Part shown: positions 1-8,166 of the stretch, one piece after another | Position numbering within the stretch: position 1 is the stretch's first letter | How the letters are laid out: every line of letters begins with the position of its first letter | Assembly (NCBI GenBank): GCA_022572905.1 | Contig: JACZUZ010000001.1 | Location: 1-22,447 of the forward strand | DNA length: 22,447 nt | Direction of reading: 5' to 3' | Source of the DNA: Candidatus Zixiibacteriota bacterium | GTDB lineage: Bacteria; Zixibacteria; MSB-5A5; GN15; JACZUZ01 | Notes under the pieces: model-generated | Databases searched by the model: none | What the model was told of the DNA's origin: nothing | The model's input: the letters and a program-made list of their open reading frames with translations, nothing else | Translations under genes and position numbers: made by a program

Positions 1-371
1 TCCCCACTGTCGACGGATCCGGAATCCAATCGCAATCGGAGATCGCCGCGACAGCCCTCCGGCGAATGAAGCACGGTCCCGGTGGTCGATCCGCTGGCAC
101 CGGGCGCGTCGTGGATGCGAACGATGGCCGCGTGAGGGCCAAGGGTCCAGCGGGCGGCGCACGATTGTTGTTGACGCCGCGCCGCCAGTGCCCCGAAGGC
201 GGCTCCTACCAAGAGGGCCCCCATCACTCGATGACGCCATCCGGACCGGATCCCAACCGCTACGAGCACAGCGGCCGCCGCCAGCACGGGAAGCGGGGGT
301 AGAGCAAGGAACACCGCAGTCCAGAGTCCCACGGTGTAAGCCACGGCGAATCGAGTGACCGGGGGCCACAC
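1..371 (-). CDS. ComEC/Rec2-like competence protein, N-terminal fragment (runs off the left edge)
   Basis: An open minus-strand frame starts at a GTG at 371 and stays open to the window edge, giving about 123 residues. An in-frame TAG lies six codons upstream, and the GTG is the only usual start codon between them. No clear ribosome binding site is seen. The product begins with two hydrophobic stretches (roughly residues 9-40 and 50-63) around a short basic segment. Then come an RRQQQ..CAARW-like segment and a beta-rich part (AAIVRIHDAPG..STTGTVLHSPEGCRGDLRLRL in pieces). This matches the start of ComEC proteins, with N-terminal membrane helices followed by the DUF4131/OB-like domain. ComEC forms the inner-membrane DNA uptake channel. 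The diagnostic channel domain lies outside the window, so the call is an inference from layout. GC content here is near 65-70%, unlike the rest of the window. Confidence 0.5.
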   Translation of the reverse strand, partial: MWPPVTRFAVAYTVGLWTAVFLALPPLPVLAAAAVLVAVGIRSGWRHRVMGALLVGAAFGALAARRQQQSCAARWTLGPHAAIVRIHDAPGASGSTTGTVLHSPEGCRGDLRLRLDSGSVDSG

Positions 372-466
372 GATTCGATTATCTCGCTACGGTTACGGTT
401 CGGTGAACACCGATCCGCGTCTGTGAGTCACGCTTTGACCGCCAACGGCCACACGCCGTGTGCCGG

Positions 467-1783
467 TCACTCCACCAGCACCGCCAGCTCTCGGCCGGCA
501 ACGGGCACACCGGTAAACGTCGACCCAGTGGTCCCGGTAAGCCGAACCAGGCGATACGATCCGATCGTTTCGGCCGACCCTTCGATGAGCACGATCTTGT
601 TGGCACGCGTGCGGGACTGCAGCAGGCCCCCCCGCCGGGCCTCCTTCTCCACCAGGACCTCGTGCGTGCTCCCCACCAGATTGGCGTTCTTGCGCCGTGC
701 AACCTCGCGTACCGTGCCGATGAGGCGTTCGAGGCGCTCACCAGCCAGCTCGTCGGGAACGTGCTCCCGGATTTTGACCGCCGGCGTACCATCCCGAACT
801 GAGTATTTGAACGTGAACGCGTTGTCGAACTGCACCTCACGCACCAAAGAGTCCGTCGCGAGAAAATCGTCTTCCGTTTCGCCGGGGAACCCAACGATTA
901 CATCTGCGCCGATTACGACTTGCGGAATTTCACTTCGAGCCAGCGCGGTAACTTCCAGATATCGCTCTCTATTATATGGGCGGCGCATTGCGCCAAGAAT
1001 TCTATTTGATCCGGATTGCAATGGCAAATGCAAATATCTGCAAATACGATTCTGGTTTTCCGCCATGAATCGAATCAGCTCTTTATCGACGACCTGCGGC
1101 TCAAGAGATGATATCCGCAATCTCGACACATTCGTTTTGTCGAGGAGAAGTTTCAACAAATCACATAGCGAGCCAACTTTGGCTCGCTTGTCTTTGAAGT
1201 GACCTATGTGCACACCTGTTAGAGTAACTTCACAATATCCCGCATTCACCAATCGACCCACATCGCGCACGACATTCTCGGCGGAATTATTCCGAAGCGA
1301 ACCGCGAACTGTTGGTATAATGCAAAACGCGCAGGATTGATTGCATCCGTCGGAAATTTTGAGCCAGGCCCGGCTTCTTCCAAAGAATTCCGACACGCCG
1401 CCGTTTTCGCAAGCGACATCTGTTCCTTGCTCAAACATTTCCGGCCATTTGTTGCGAAGGATAATATCAGTGCGGCTCTTGTTTTTATTGTCAATGACAA
1501 GATCAACACCTTCGAGAGCCGCGACTGTTTCGCGATCGGACTCAACGTAACATCCAACTACGACCAGCTTGGCGTCGCCCTTTCTCCGGGCGACGTTGGA
1601 GATTATTTGTCGGCAGGTGGCGTCGGCTTTATGGGTAACAGTGCAGGTATTGATTAAATATATATCAGCGCGTTCCTCGAAAGGAGCGCGCTGAAATCGA
1701 AATCGACCTAGTTTTTCGGCTATTTTCTCTGTCTCAAACTGGTTGAGACGACAACCGAGCGTGTGAGTGGCCAGCCGCTTCAT
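467..1783 (-). CDS. mtaB: MtaB-like tRNA methylthiotransferase (radical SAM, MiaB family)
   Basis: The 438-residue product belongs to the MiaB/MtaB family, whose MtaB members add a methylthio group to t6A37 of tRNA. Seen: the UPF0004 domain with cysteines C11, C47 and C78 for one Fe-S cluster; the radical-SAM motif C147-x3-C151-x2-C154 (DGCNQSCAFCIIP); the LHLPLQSGS and VIVGFPGETEDDF motifs; and a C-terminal TRAM-like part. The ATG at 1783 gives the family N-terminus (MKRLATHTLGC..NQFET). The frame is open further upstream to 2164, but that part overlaps rpsA and translates to low-complexity Arg/Pro/Leu, so it is rejected. The gene starts 37 bases after rpsA ends and probably shares its transcript. 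Oddity: residues 1 to ~330 use moderate-GC codons and the last ~108 residues use very GC-rich codons. Confidence 0.93.
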   Translation of the reverse strand: MKRLATHTLGCRLNQFETEKIAEKLGRFRFQRAPFEERADIYLINTCTVTHKADATCRQIISNVARRKGDAKLVVVGCYVESDRETVAALEGVDLVIDNKNKSRTDIILRNKWPEMFEQGTDVACENGGVSEFFGRSRAWLKISDGCNQSCAFCIIPTVRGSLRNNSAENVVRDVGRLVNAGYCEVTLTGVHIGHFKDKRAKVGSLCDLLKLLLDKTNVSRLRISSLEPQVVDKELIRFMAENQNRICRYLHLPLQSGSNRILGAMRRPYNRERYLEVTALARSEIPQVVIGADVIVGFPGETEDDFLATDSLVREVQFDNAFTFKYSVRDGTPAVKIREHVPDELAGERLERLIGTVREVARRKNANLVGSTHEVLVEKEARRGGLLQSRTRANKIVLIEGSAETIGSYRLVRLTGTTGSTFTGVPVAGRELAVLVE

Positions 1784-1820
1784 ATTTCGATTAGGGGCAG
1801 GATTAATACTTACGACTGCT

Positions 1821-4046
1821 TTAGAGGATTTCCTCTTCTTTCTTCTCTCCTTCGTCTGGGCTGGCCTCCTTAGTATCAACGGCAGCCTCTTCGGTACTCG
1901 CGGATTCAGACGCCGCAGGCGTCGGTTCCTTCGCAACGGCTTCCGCCTCGGACTCAGCGACAGATTTTTCGGCAGGCTCCTCCTCAGCCTCTTTAGCGGA
2001 GCCTGCCAATCCCGCGTCCTCAAGAGCTCCGGCCATTGAAGAATCATTCTTGGATTCAGCTTGTTTGGAAATAAAACTATCGAGCTCGCTCTTGTCGCGA
2101 TTCTTGTAATAGGCTTCAACCGAAAGAGCGATTCGATGCGAGCTAGCGTCAAATTCAATAACACTCAACGGAATTTCCTGTCCTTCGGAATAAAGTTGCG
2201 AAGGCGAGGTGATATCCTTTTTGCCGAGTTGAGCGGCGGGGACAAACCCTTCAACAAAACCATCCAGCTCAACTACGATACCGCGATCAAGCACACGAGT
2301 GATCTTGCCCAACGCTTCCGAACCAACAGCGAACTTTTTCTCGAGCTCGGGCCACGGGTCTTCCTGCAATTGCTTGAATCCAAGCGAAATCCTGCGGTTG
2401 TCATGATCGACTTTAGTGATCTTGACTGTGACTTCATCACCCTTGCGCATAATCTCCGACGGATGCTGTATGCGTCTGGTCCAGGACATATCAGAGATAT
2501 GCACCAATCCGTCAATGCCCTCTTCAAGTTCAACGAAGGCTCCGAAGGCGGTTAGGTTGCGCACCTTACCAGAAATAACGTTGCCAAGAGGATAGCGCTC
2601 GTTGATTTTCTTCCAGGGATCCTCTTCAAGTTGTTTGATACCGAGTGAAATCTTTTCGGCGTCTTTATCGACGTTGAGCACCACAACTTCAATCTTGTCA
2701 TTCACGTTCATGATTTTGGAGGGATGCTTAATATGCTGAGTCCAGGACATTTCGCTAATATGAATCAAACCTTCAATGCCCTGCTCAAGCTCAACGAACG
2801 CGCCGTAATCTGTAATCGAAACTACTCTTCCATTCACTTTTAGACCGATAGGATACTTCGTCTCGATATTCTCCCAGGGATATTCTGAAAGTTGTTTCAG
2901 ACCCAGAGAAATGCGCTGTGTTTTATCATCGAAATCGAGAATCTTTACATTGATATCCTCGCCCAGTGTGCAAAGTTCGGACGGATGCTTAATGCGTCCC
3001 CATGACATATCGGTGATATGCAGAAGCCCATCAACACCGCCCAGATCAATGAATACTCCGAAGTCAGTAATATTCTTGACTATACCTTTGCGCACCTGAT
3101 CGACGGCGATTTCTTCGAGAAGCTTTCCGCGTAGTTCGGCGCGATCTTCTTCGAGAACAACCCGACGAGAAATAACAATATTACGTCTATTCTTATTGAG
3201 TTTAATTATTTTCACTTCCAGGGTTGTGTTGACAAGAGCGTCGAAATCCGGAACCTGGCGTAATGCGACTTGCGAACCCGGCAAAAATGCGTCTACTCCC
3301 ATAACGTCGACCACGAGTCCACCTTTAATGCGCTTGACAACCTTACCTTTGACCAACTCTCCGGCATCATGAGCCAAGCGAATTTTATCCCAGACCAATA
3401 GGAAATCAGCTTTCTGCTTGGAAAGCAGAAGTTGGCCGCTTGAATCTTCCATCGCCTCGAGAAATACATCAATCTGTGCGCCGACAACAATATTTTCCTG
3501 TTGGGGAAATTCAGAGATCGGTATTACTCCCTCTGATTTGAATCCAACATCAACGATCACATCATCGTGCGTAACACCCAGTATTTTCCCGCTGACAATT
3601 TCGCCTTCCTTAATATCGCAGATAGTGCTGTCATACATTTCCAGCATGGCGGCGTACTCAGTCTCTGAATACTCCATGGCCTCAAGTTCAGTGAGGCGCA
3701 TTGAGGCGACTTCGGAAAGTACTGGCTTATCTTCTTTTACCTGTGGTTGAATTGCTCTTTGCGCAACACGGCGAGTACGCGCTGTTTCAACTTTTGTAAT
3801 CTTCTTCGCGACGACTTCAGCTTTAGGAGTCACGACCTGAATGATTTCCGCTTTGGTCTTTTTGACTTTTACAACTTTAGTCTTGCTGGTGCGTCTGGAT
3901 TTGCGTTTTGAAACTTCAGTCGCCGTCCCGGCGGGGTGATTCGCTTTGCTGGCGGGTAAATTCTTGGTGGAAGCCGCCTTTGACGAAGTCTTGGATGTCT
4001 TCTTCGACATGGCTGTCTTCTGCGATGTTTTCTTGGCTACTGCCAT
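1821..4046 (-). CDS. rpsA: 30S ribosomal protein S1 with long basic N-terminal and acidic C-terminal extensions
   Basis: The 741-residue product has six S1 RNA-binding repeats at about 147-213, 231-296, 316-384, 401-471, 488-558 and 575-645. Repeats 3-5 carry the usual G.V..I.DFG.FV.L...DGL.HIS.MSW pattern. S1 binds mRNA on the small ribosomal subunit and helps initiation. The usual six-repeat protein is about 550-580 residues. Here a Lys/Ala/Thr-rich basic segment (1-~105) and a Glu/Ala/Ser-rich acidic tail (~660-741) add roughly 180 residues. The ATG at 4046 is preceded by a good ribosome binding site (AGAGGAGA, plus coordinates 4057-4065, ten bases away). It lies between plsC and mtaB; cmk-plsC-rpsA is a familiar bacterial gene order. 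Confidence 0.97.
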   Translation of the reverse strand: MAVAKKTSQKTAMSKKTSKTSSKAASTKNLPASKANHPAGTATEVSKRKSRRTSKTKVVKVKKTKAEIIQVVTPKAEVVAKKITKVETARTRRVAQRAIQPQVKEDKPVLSEVASMRLTELEAMEYSETEYAAMLEMYDSTICDIKEGEIVSGKILGVTHDDVIVDVGFKSEGVIPISEFPQQENIVVGAQIDVFLEAMEDSSGQLLLSKQKADFLLVWDKIRLAHDAGELVKGKVVKRIKGGLVVDVMGVDAFLPGSQVALRQVPDFDALVNTTLEVKIIKLNKNRRNIVISRRVVLEEDRAELRGKLLEEIAVDQVRKGIVKNITDFGVFIDLGGVDGLLHITDMSWGRIKHPSELCTLGEDINVKILDFDDKTQRISLGLKQLSEYPWENIETKYPIGLKVNGRVVSITDYGAFVELEQGIEGLIHISEMSWTQHIKHPSKIMNVNDKIEVVVLNVDKDAEKISLGIKQLEEDPWKKINERYPLGNVISGKVRNLTAFGAFVELEEGIDGLVHISDMSWTRRIQHPSEIMRKGDEVTVKITKVDHDNRRISLGFKQLQEDPWPELEKKFAVGSEALGKITRVLDRGIVVELDGFVEGFVPAAQLGKKDITSPSQLYSEGQEIPLSVIEFDASSHRIALSVEAYYKNRDKSELDSFISKQAESKNDSSMAGALEDAGLAGSAKEAEEEPAEKSVAESEAEAVAKEPTPAASESASTEEAAVDTKEASPDEGEKKEEEIL

Positions 4047-4099
4047 TGATCTTAAATCTCCTCTTGCGTTCTTCTTATATCGGAACGCTGTTCATATAT

Positions 4100-4122
4100 A
4101 TTATTCATATTATTCATATTAT
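4100..4122. repeat. 9-bp tandem repeat (ATTATTCAT) in the rpsA leader
   Basis: Two perfect copies of ATTATTCAT are followed by five bases of a third. They lie in an AT-rich stretch (about 4090-4125) between plsC and rpsA. On the rpsA strand this reads as repeated ATGAATAAT, between the end of plsC and the rpsA ribosome binding site. It may be part of a promoter or an AU-rich leader; no good -35/-10 pair was found. Confidence 0.6.
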
Positions 4123-4149
4123 GGTATTCGAACTAGCAACAGCAGAGCG

Positions 4150-4821
4150 CTATGTAGCGCCTCGTTCGGACGAGCTTTCCTTTAGTAGGGGTCCCTTTGA
4201 ATTCATCTGTGATTCAGCGAAGCGCGTCTTGAGAAGCGATATCCTTCGCATTGCTTCCTCTGTTATCATCTCCCAGCCGTCGCGTCCGAGCGGGCATGAT
4301 TGAATCCATCCGGAGTCAATTACAGTTCCATAGCTGACACTCAGCTTTGCGCGCCTTAACAAACAGCTCTTAGCCTGGTTTGAACCATGAATGTAGCAGG
4401 GCAGAATTGGGACCTCACATTCGCGGGCAATCATTCCTACTCCGGGTCTTGGTTTAAGGAACTCCTTCCCGCCGCCGCGAGTGCCTTCCGGGAAAACAAC
4501 AAGAGGATCGCCATCTTTGAGAATCGTTATTGCGGTCTTGATCGCTGTTCGATCAAAAACACCACGACGCACGGGGTGGGCCTGAACTCTACGGAGTATC
4601 GATCCGAAAATAGGAATATCGAATAACTCTTTTTTAGCGAAGAAATGAAAAGGTCGACGAGTGTAACTAGCGACAAAAGGCGGATCAAAATAGCTAATAT
4701 GATTAGAGGCGAGAATAAACGCTCCAGAGCCAGGGATATTTTCAGCTCCGTAAGACCGTCCTCCCAATAAAAAAATAAGAATCCGTGAAAGATTCCATAC
4801 TACGGCGTAAATAAATGGCAT
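4150..4821 (-). CDS. plsC: 1-acyl-sn-glycerol-3-phosphate acyltransferase
   Basis: The 223-residue product is a PlsC-family acyltransferase, which makes phosphatidic acid from lysophosphatidic acid at the inner membrane. Seen: a hydrophobic N-terminal anchor (about 3-20); catalytic motif H-x4-D at H41 and D46 (NHISYFD); a basic region after it (FAKKELF); motif III FPEGTR at 110-115; and motif IV VPILPCYIHG at 137-146. Length is normal. The ATG at 4821 is preceded by AGGA seven bases away, within the last codons and stop of cmk. The cmk stop ends eight bases before it, so the two are surely cotranscribed. The C-terminal ~40 residues are less conserved in pattern. Confidence 0.93.
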   Translation of the reverse strand: MPFIYAVVWNLSRILIFLLGGRSYGAENIPGSGAFILASNHISYFDPPFVASYTRRPFHFFAKKELFDIPIFGSILRRVQAHPVRRGVFDRTAIKTAITILKDGDPLVVFPEGTRGGGKEFLKPRPGVGMIARECEVPILPCYIHGSNQAKSCLLRRAKLSVSYGTVIDSGWIQSCPLGRDGWEMITEEAMRRISLLKTRFAESQMNSKGPLLKESSSERGAT

Positions 4822-4829
4822 AATCTATC

Positions 4830-5633
4830 CTAGGAATCCTTCTTTCGCACAGTATCATCAAACGCATTATCTTTAAGCAAGTCATTCGACTTCATTCTTG
4901 ATTCTGCAAGCTCACAAATTCTGGCAACTTGCTCCTCAAATGACAAATCCGTTGTATCGAGCAATACTGCGTCGGCGGCAGGAGTTAGCGGACTTTCGGC
5001 TCGCGTGGTATCAATAATATCGCGCCTCTCCAGTTCCTTTAATTGTTCATTCGGTTCGGTGGCAACGCCAGACTCAACCAGCTCCTTTGATCTTCTTTGC
5101 GCGCGAGTCGTTAACGACGCGTTCATGAAAATTTTCAAGTCCGCATCGGGAAATACAACCGTGCCAATATCTCTACCCTCGGCGACAATTCCCTTTGGCG
5201 AATTATTGCGCTCATTAACGTCGCTTGATTTAATTAGACTGTCTATTCTTTTCGCTAGTTCGCGCTGTTTGCGGACGACAACTTCGCGCGCCTCTTTAAT
5301 TGATGAAATTCGAGACACGCACTCGGTTACATTGGGCTGACGAATCTTTTCGCCAACTGCAACGCCGCGAGCGAGAGCTTCAGTCAGATGCGGTGATGAG
5401 CCATTATTGGCGGGGGGCTTGATCTGTAAATCCACATGTTCCGCCAACCGGACAACTGAATCGATATCATCAGGCGAAACACTTTCTTCGAGAGAAAGCA
5501 AAGCCAGCGCTCGATACATTGCGCCCGTGTCCAGGCTCAAGAAGCCCAGCCTGCCCGCCACCGCTTTAGCTGTTGTGGATTTTCCCGACCCTGATGGGCC
5601 GTCAATTGCAATTATGAACAAGAGGGTAAACAA
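4830..5633 (-). CDS. cmk: (d)CMP kinase
   Basis: The product is cytidylate kinase, which phosphorylates CMP and dCMP with ATP for RNA, DNA and phospholipid synthesis. Seen: the P-loop GPSGSGKST at 12-20, LDTGAMYRALAL at 34-45, the EGRDIGTVVFPDADLKIF block at 152-169, and the RRDIIDTTRAESPL lid/substrate segment at 203-216. The frame contains no ATG or GTG before the P-loop. An in-frame TAG lies four codons upstream of the TTG at 5633, so translation must begin at TTG 5633 or TTG 5621. The second gives MFIIAIDGPSG, closer to the family N-terminus. Length (263-267) is some 40 residues above usual. The extra length lies in a polar insert around 128-148 and a charged C-terminal tail. Confidence 0.95.
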   Translation of the reverse strand: MFTLLFIIAIDGPSGSGKSTTAKAVAGRLGFLSLDTGAMYRALALLSLEESVSPDDIDSVVRLAEHVDLQIKPPANNGSSPHLTEALARGVAVGEKIRQPNVTECVSRISSIKEAREVVVRKQRELAKRIDSLIKSSDVNERNNSPKGIVAEGRDIGTVVFPDADLKIFMNASLTTRAQRRSKELVESGVATEPNEQLKELERRDIIDTTRAESPLTPAADAVLLDTTDLSFEEQVARICELAESRMKSNDLLKDNAFDDTVRKKDS

Positions 5634-5659
5634 AACAGGCCGCTACTCGATTCAGACGA

Positions 5660-5680
5660 AAAAATGGGACTATGGTCCCC
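5660..5680 (-). terminator. Intrinsic terminator after the PspC/LiaF-like gene pair
   Basis: On the minus strand a hairpin GGGAC-CATA-GTCCC (plus coordinates 5666-5679) is followed at once by ATTTTTT. The stem is short (5 bp) but the T-tract is clean. It lies about 200 bases downstream of the LiaF-like stop and just upstream of cmk, so it would separate the two transcripts. The rest of 5681-5883 shows no convincing gene. Confidence 0.55.
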
Positions 5681-5883
5681 TGAATACTTATCGAGAATTT
5701 CCGTAGCCTGCCCGAAGCAAGTCTACGTGCGACCACTCCTAACGTGTGCGGCTAAGATTTGAGACCAGACGAAAGCAATTCCGACGGCCCAGACCACACG
5801 GCCGAGAAGATAACGCCTGCGCCCCAAAACGCAAGCGAAATCCTCTCAGTATATCGACGACCCATTGAGGCCGAATTTGGGGA

Positions 5884-6804
5884 TTAATAGAAGCGGATTG
5901 AAAGCCCGGCCAACTCGTCCAGGAGCCGGATGCGAATCTTGGGCGAAAGCGTGTCAAATCCCGGCGACTCATAGAAGCCATCCTTCTCCAGGAGTCCCTT
6001 TCGAGTCAGATAGCGTCCATAGCTTTCCCCATCGACTTGAATTCCTGAGCCTGCGGGAACCTCAAGAGTTAGTCGATTACTCGGGCCCTTTAGACTGACG
6101 CTAACCTCGGATTCTTTGTCCCCTATTCTCAGCTTCAATGAGACACCATTCAGGTCACCGCTGAAAACCATGAGCGGAATATCCATCAAGTTCAAATCCG
6201 CCCTGGAGTCTTCGCCAGTCAGTTCCAGTTCGAGTTTTGTCCGGTTAGGAAATTGAATCTTATATCCGTCATCGCGACGGTCGTAATCTATATATATTCC
6301 CGGTATAGGACCGCCTCTGCGGCTTCCGAAAAACCCGCTTCCCGAAGTGAAATCGAACGTGGCCTGATTATCTTTTTCGGAGTATGAGGATACGGGTTTT
6401 TGTGCGAATCCGTAATATCTGGCGGAAATCACTTCTCCCGCCCTGCCGCGCAAAGTCAGGTCATTTTCCCCGATGTCCAGCGTTGCGCGCAATAGCTCAA
6501 CGGACGGCGAAACATTTTCTCGAATTCTCGATGTTTCCGAATTGCGCGAGCCGCCATCCCAGAGATAGAACTGGAAAACTACAATGGCGACTACACCCGC
6601 TACCAAAGCGGGTGAAAGATAAGCCAGCGCCTTAATCGGAGTGCGCTTGAAAATCATTTCAATCCCGATGGCGATCAGGAAGACCGGCCACCATGCCAAG
6701 AGTTCCAGAAATACAGCTCCATCAAGAATATCGGCGCTAACCAATAACCATAGCGCCCCGATTGTTATGAATAGAATTCCCCAGCGTAGCGCTCTAGCGT
6801 TCAT
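5884..6804 (-). CDS. LiaF-like membrane protein with C-terminal beta-rich domain
   Basis: The 306-residue product has three hydrophobic helices at about 8-24, 36-53 and 58-80. They are arranged as in LiaI/LiaF-like and PspC-associated proteins (repeated [14 protein letters not shown] phrases). A ~220-residue beta-rich domain follows, of the DUF2154/adhesin-like ('toastrack') type with alternating polar/hydrophobic strands ([40 protein letters not shown]). LiaF-type proteins modulate envelope-stress signalling in other bacteria. Its ATG overlaps the stop of the upstream PspC gene as ATGA, which suggests translational coupling and a shared role. The precise partner is not visible here. Confidence 0.75.
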   Translation of the reverse strand: MNARALRWGILFITIGALWLLVSADILDGAVFLELLAWWPVFLIAIGIEMIFKRTPIKALAYLSPALVAGVVAIVVFQFYLWDGGSRNSETSRIRENVSPSVELLRATLDIGENDLTLRGRAGEVISARYYGFAQKPVSSYSEKDNQATFDFTSGSGFFGSRRGGPIPGIYIDYDRRDDGYKIQFPNRTKLELELTGEDSRADLNLMDIPLMVFSGDLNGVSLKLRIGDKESEVSVSLKGPSNRLTLEVPAGSGIQVDGESYGRYLTRKGLLEKDGFYESPGFDTLSPKIRIRLLDELAGLSIRFY

Positions 6805-7367
6805 GAAGTCACCCCTTCCGGTCCGGAAATAGCGGGATTGTCGTTTGGGGCCGAGTTTGGCTTTTCGGCATTCGAGTTTGTCTTAGATTTCTCCACTGAA
6901 GGACGCCCGTTGTAGCGCCGTACTAAGATATAAAGCCCTATTCCAATCAGCGCGAAGGGGATAATGTCGGTGAAATCCCACCACCACCAGAGATGATGTC
7001 TCAAAAGCAATAGCGCTCCGAATGCGACAAGCAAAATTCCCGGGAAAAGCTTCTTGAACTGAGTGTCGTTCGAAGACCCGGCGCTCTCAGCCGACTTCGC
7101 TGGGGCAACTGCGGGGGGTGGCGGAGAGGTTGCGCCTTGCTCACCCTGCGCTGATGCCGGTGACGCTTGCGCATAGGCAACAACGGATGTTTTCGGAATT
7201 ACAATCCAGGCAATAAGATAAGCCAGGACTCCTATGCCTCCGGCCAGAAATAGAAGAACTACTAAAAGCCGAACCAAAGTCGGATCCACATCAAAATAAT
7301 CGGCTAGTCCTCCGCAAACACCGCCGATCACTTTGTCTGTTCTTGAACGATATAGTCTTTTGCTCAT
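6801..7367 (-). CDS. PspC-domain envelope stress protein
   Basis: The 188-residue product starts with a classic PspC domain (about 3-60): a basic start, [23 protein letters not shown], then a membrane helix ending [12 protein letters not shown] Pro/Ala/Ser-rich linker (about 61-102) leads to two further membrane segments (about 105-122 and 133-150) with a LiaI/LiaF-like [19 protein letters not shown] pattern and an unusual WWWW run at 127-130. The polar C-terminus is low complexity. PspC proteins sense membrane damage in the phage-shock response; no pspA is present in the window. GGGAGA lies upstream of the ATG with wide spacing. The 116 bases upstream, before pcm, are AT-rich and may hold its own promoter. 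Confidence 0.88.
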   Translation of the reverse strand: MSKRLYRSRTDKVIGGVCGGLADYFDVDPTLVRLLVVLLFLAGGIGVLAYLIAWIVIPKTSVVAYAQASPASAQGEQGATSPPPPAVAPAKSAESAGSSNDTQFKKLFPGILLVAFGALLLLRHHLWWWWDFTDIIPFALIGIGLYILVRRYNGRPSVEKSKTNSNAEKPNSAPNDNPAISGPEGVTS

Positions 7368-7483
7368 AATCTCAAATCTCCCGTCTTGTAAGAGTGGTGC
7401 ATACAGTCCATTAGATTATGACGATTCAATTAGCAAATAGTTGCGTGGAAATATAGCTGGTTAATAATAGGACATCTGCCCCA

Positions 7484-8149
7484 TCAGGAGCCTTTACTCG
7501 GAGATATCAAAGGCACAAAGCGAACCTCAAAGACTCTGCTCGAGATGATTTCCCGGCCGATTCTTGAGAAAATGTGGAGATATTGTTCCCCGGTTCCCAG
7601 AATCCCCTTGCCCGCCCTTTCGCCCAGAGGGATTATCATTTTCCCGCCCTCGGCGATCTGTTCTACCAGCGCCGGAGGAGCATGATTCGCGGAGGCTGCG
7701 GCAACTAGAATCTTATCAAAGGGAGCCTCTTCGATCCAGCCGAGATTTCCATCGCCCTGCCGCATCGAAAAATTCTTAATCCCCATTCGGGTTAATCTCT
7801 CCTGCGTCTTCTCCGCTAGTTCCTGAATTATTTCAATCGAATAAACATGGCCAGCCAGGCGCGCCAATAAAGCTGTCTGATAGCCGCAGCCCGAACCGAT
7901 TTCCAGAACCCGATCGGTTGAATTAATCTCCAACAACTCGGTCATTTTGGCGACGATGTAGGGCTGGCTGATTGTTTGATTATACCCAATAGATATTGGG
8001 CCGTCGTCATAGGCCAGACCAGAGAAACTTGAATCGATAAATTCTTCACGTGGGATTTCCGAGAGCGCCTCGAGAATTCGCCGATCCTTTATTCCCCGCT
8101 TTTTTAGCTGGGTTTGGACCATTTCATGACGTGCGCGTTCGAAATCCAT
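7484..8149 (-). CDS. pcm: Protein-L-isoaspartate O-methyltransferase
   Basis: The 221-residue product is PCMT, which uses S-adenosylmethionine to methylate isoaspartyl residues and start repair of aged proteins. Seen: the N-terminal helix pattern MVQTQLKKRGIKDRRILEAL; the substrate segment YDDGPISIGYNQTISQPY (47-64); the AdoMet-binding motif VLEIGSGCGYQTALLARL (81-98); the acidic end of strand 2 (YSIEI); and the post-motifs FDKILVAAA and GGKMIIPLG. Length and motif order are those of the family. It begins 17 bases after the holA stop and has no strong ribosome binding site, so it is probably expressed with holA. Confidence 0.95.
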   Translation of the reverse strand: MDFERARHEMVQTQLKKRGIKDRRILEALSEIPREEFIDSSFSGLAYDDGPISIGYNQTISQPYIVAKMTELLEINSTDRVLEIGSGCGYQTALLARLAGHVYSIEIIQELAEKTQERLTRMGIKNFSMRQGDGNLGWIEEAPFDKILVAAASANHAPPALVEQIAEGGKMIIPLGERAGKGILGTGEQYLHIFSRIGREIISSRVFEVRFVPLISPSKGS

Positions 8150-8166
8150 TTTTCAACGCTAATCTG

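Noticed and set aside
66..302. Small plus-strand frame at the left edge
   Set aside because: The opposite strand has a longer frame open to the edge with membrane helices (ComEC-like); the plus translation is a GC-rich shadow.
423..1202. Plus-strand open frame of 259 codons
   Set aside because: It lies opposite mtaB, which has clear catalytic motifs; the plus translation has no recognisable pattern.
1784..2164. Upstream extension of the mtaB frame (127 extra codons)
   Set aside because: It overlaps the end of rpsA in another frame and reads as low-complexity Arg/Pro/Leu; the family N-terminus begins at ATG 1783.
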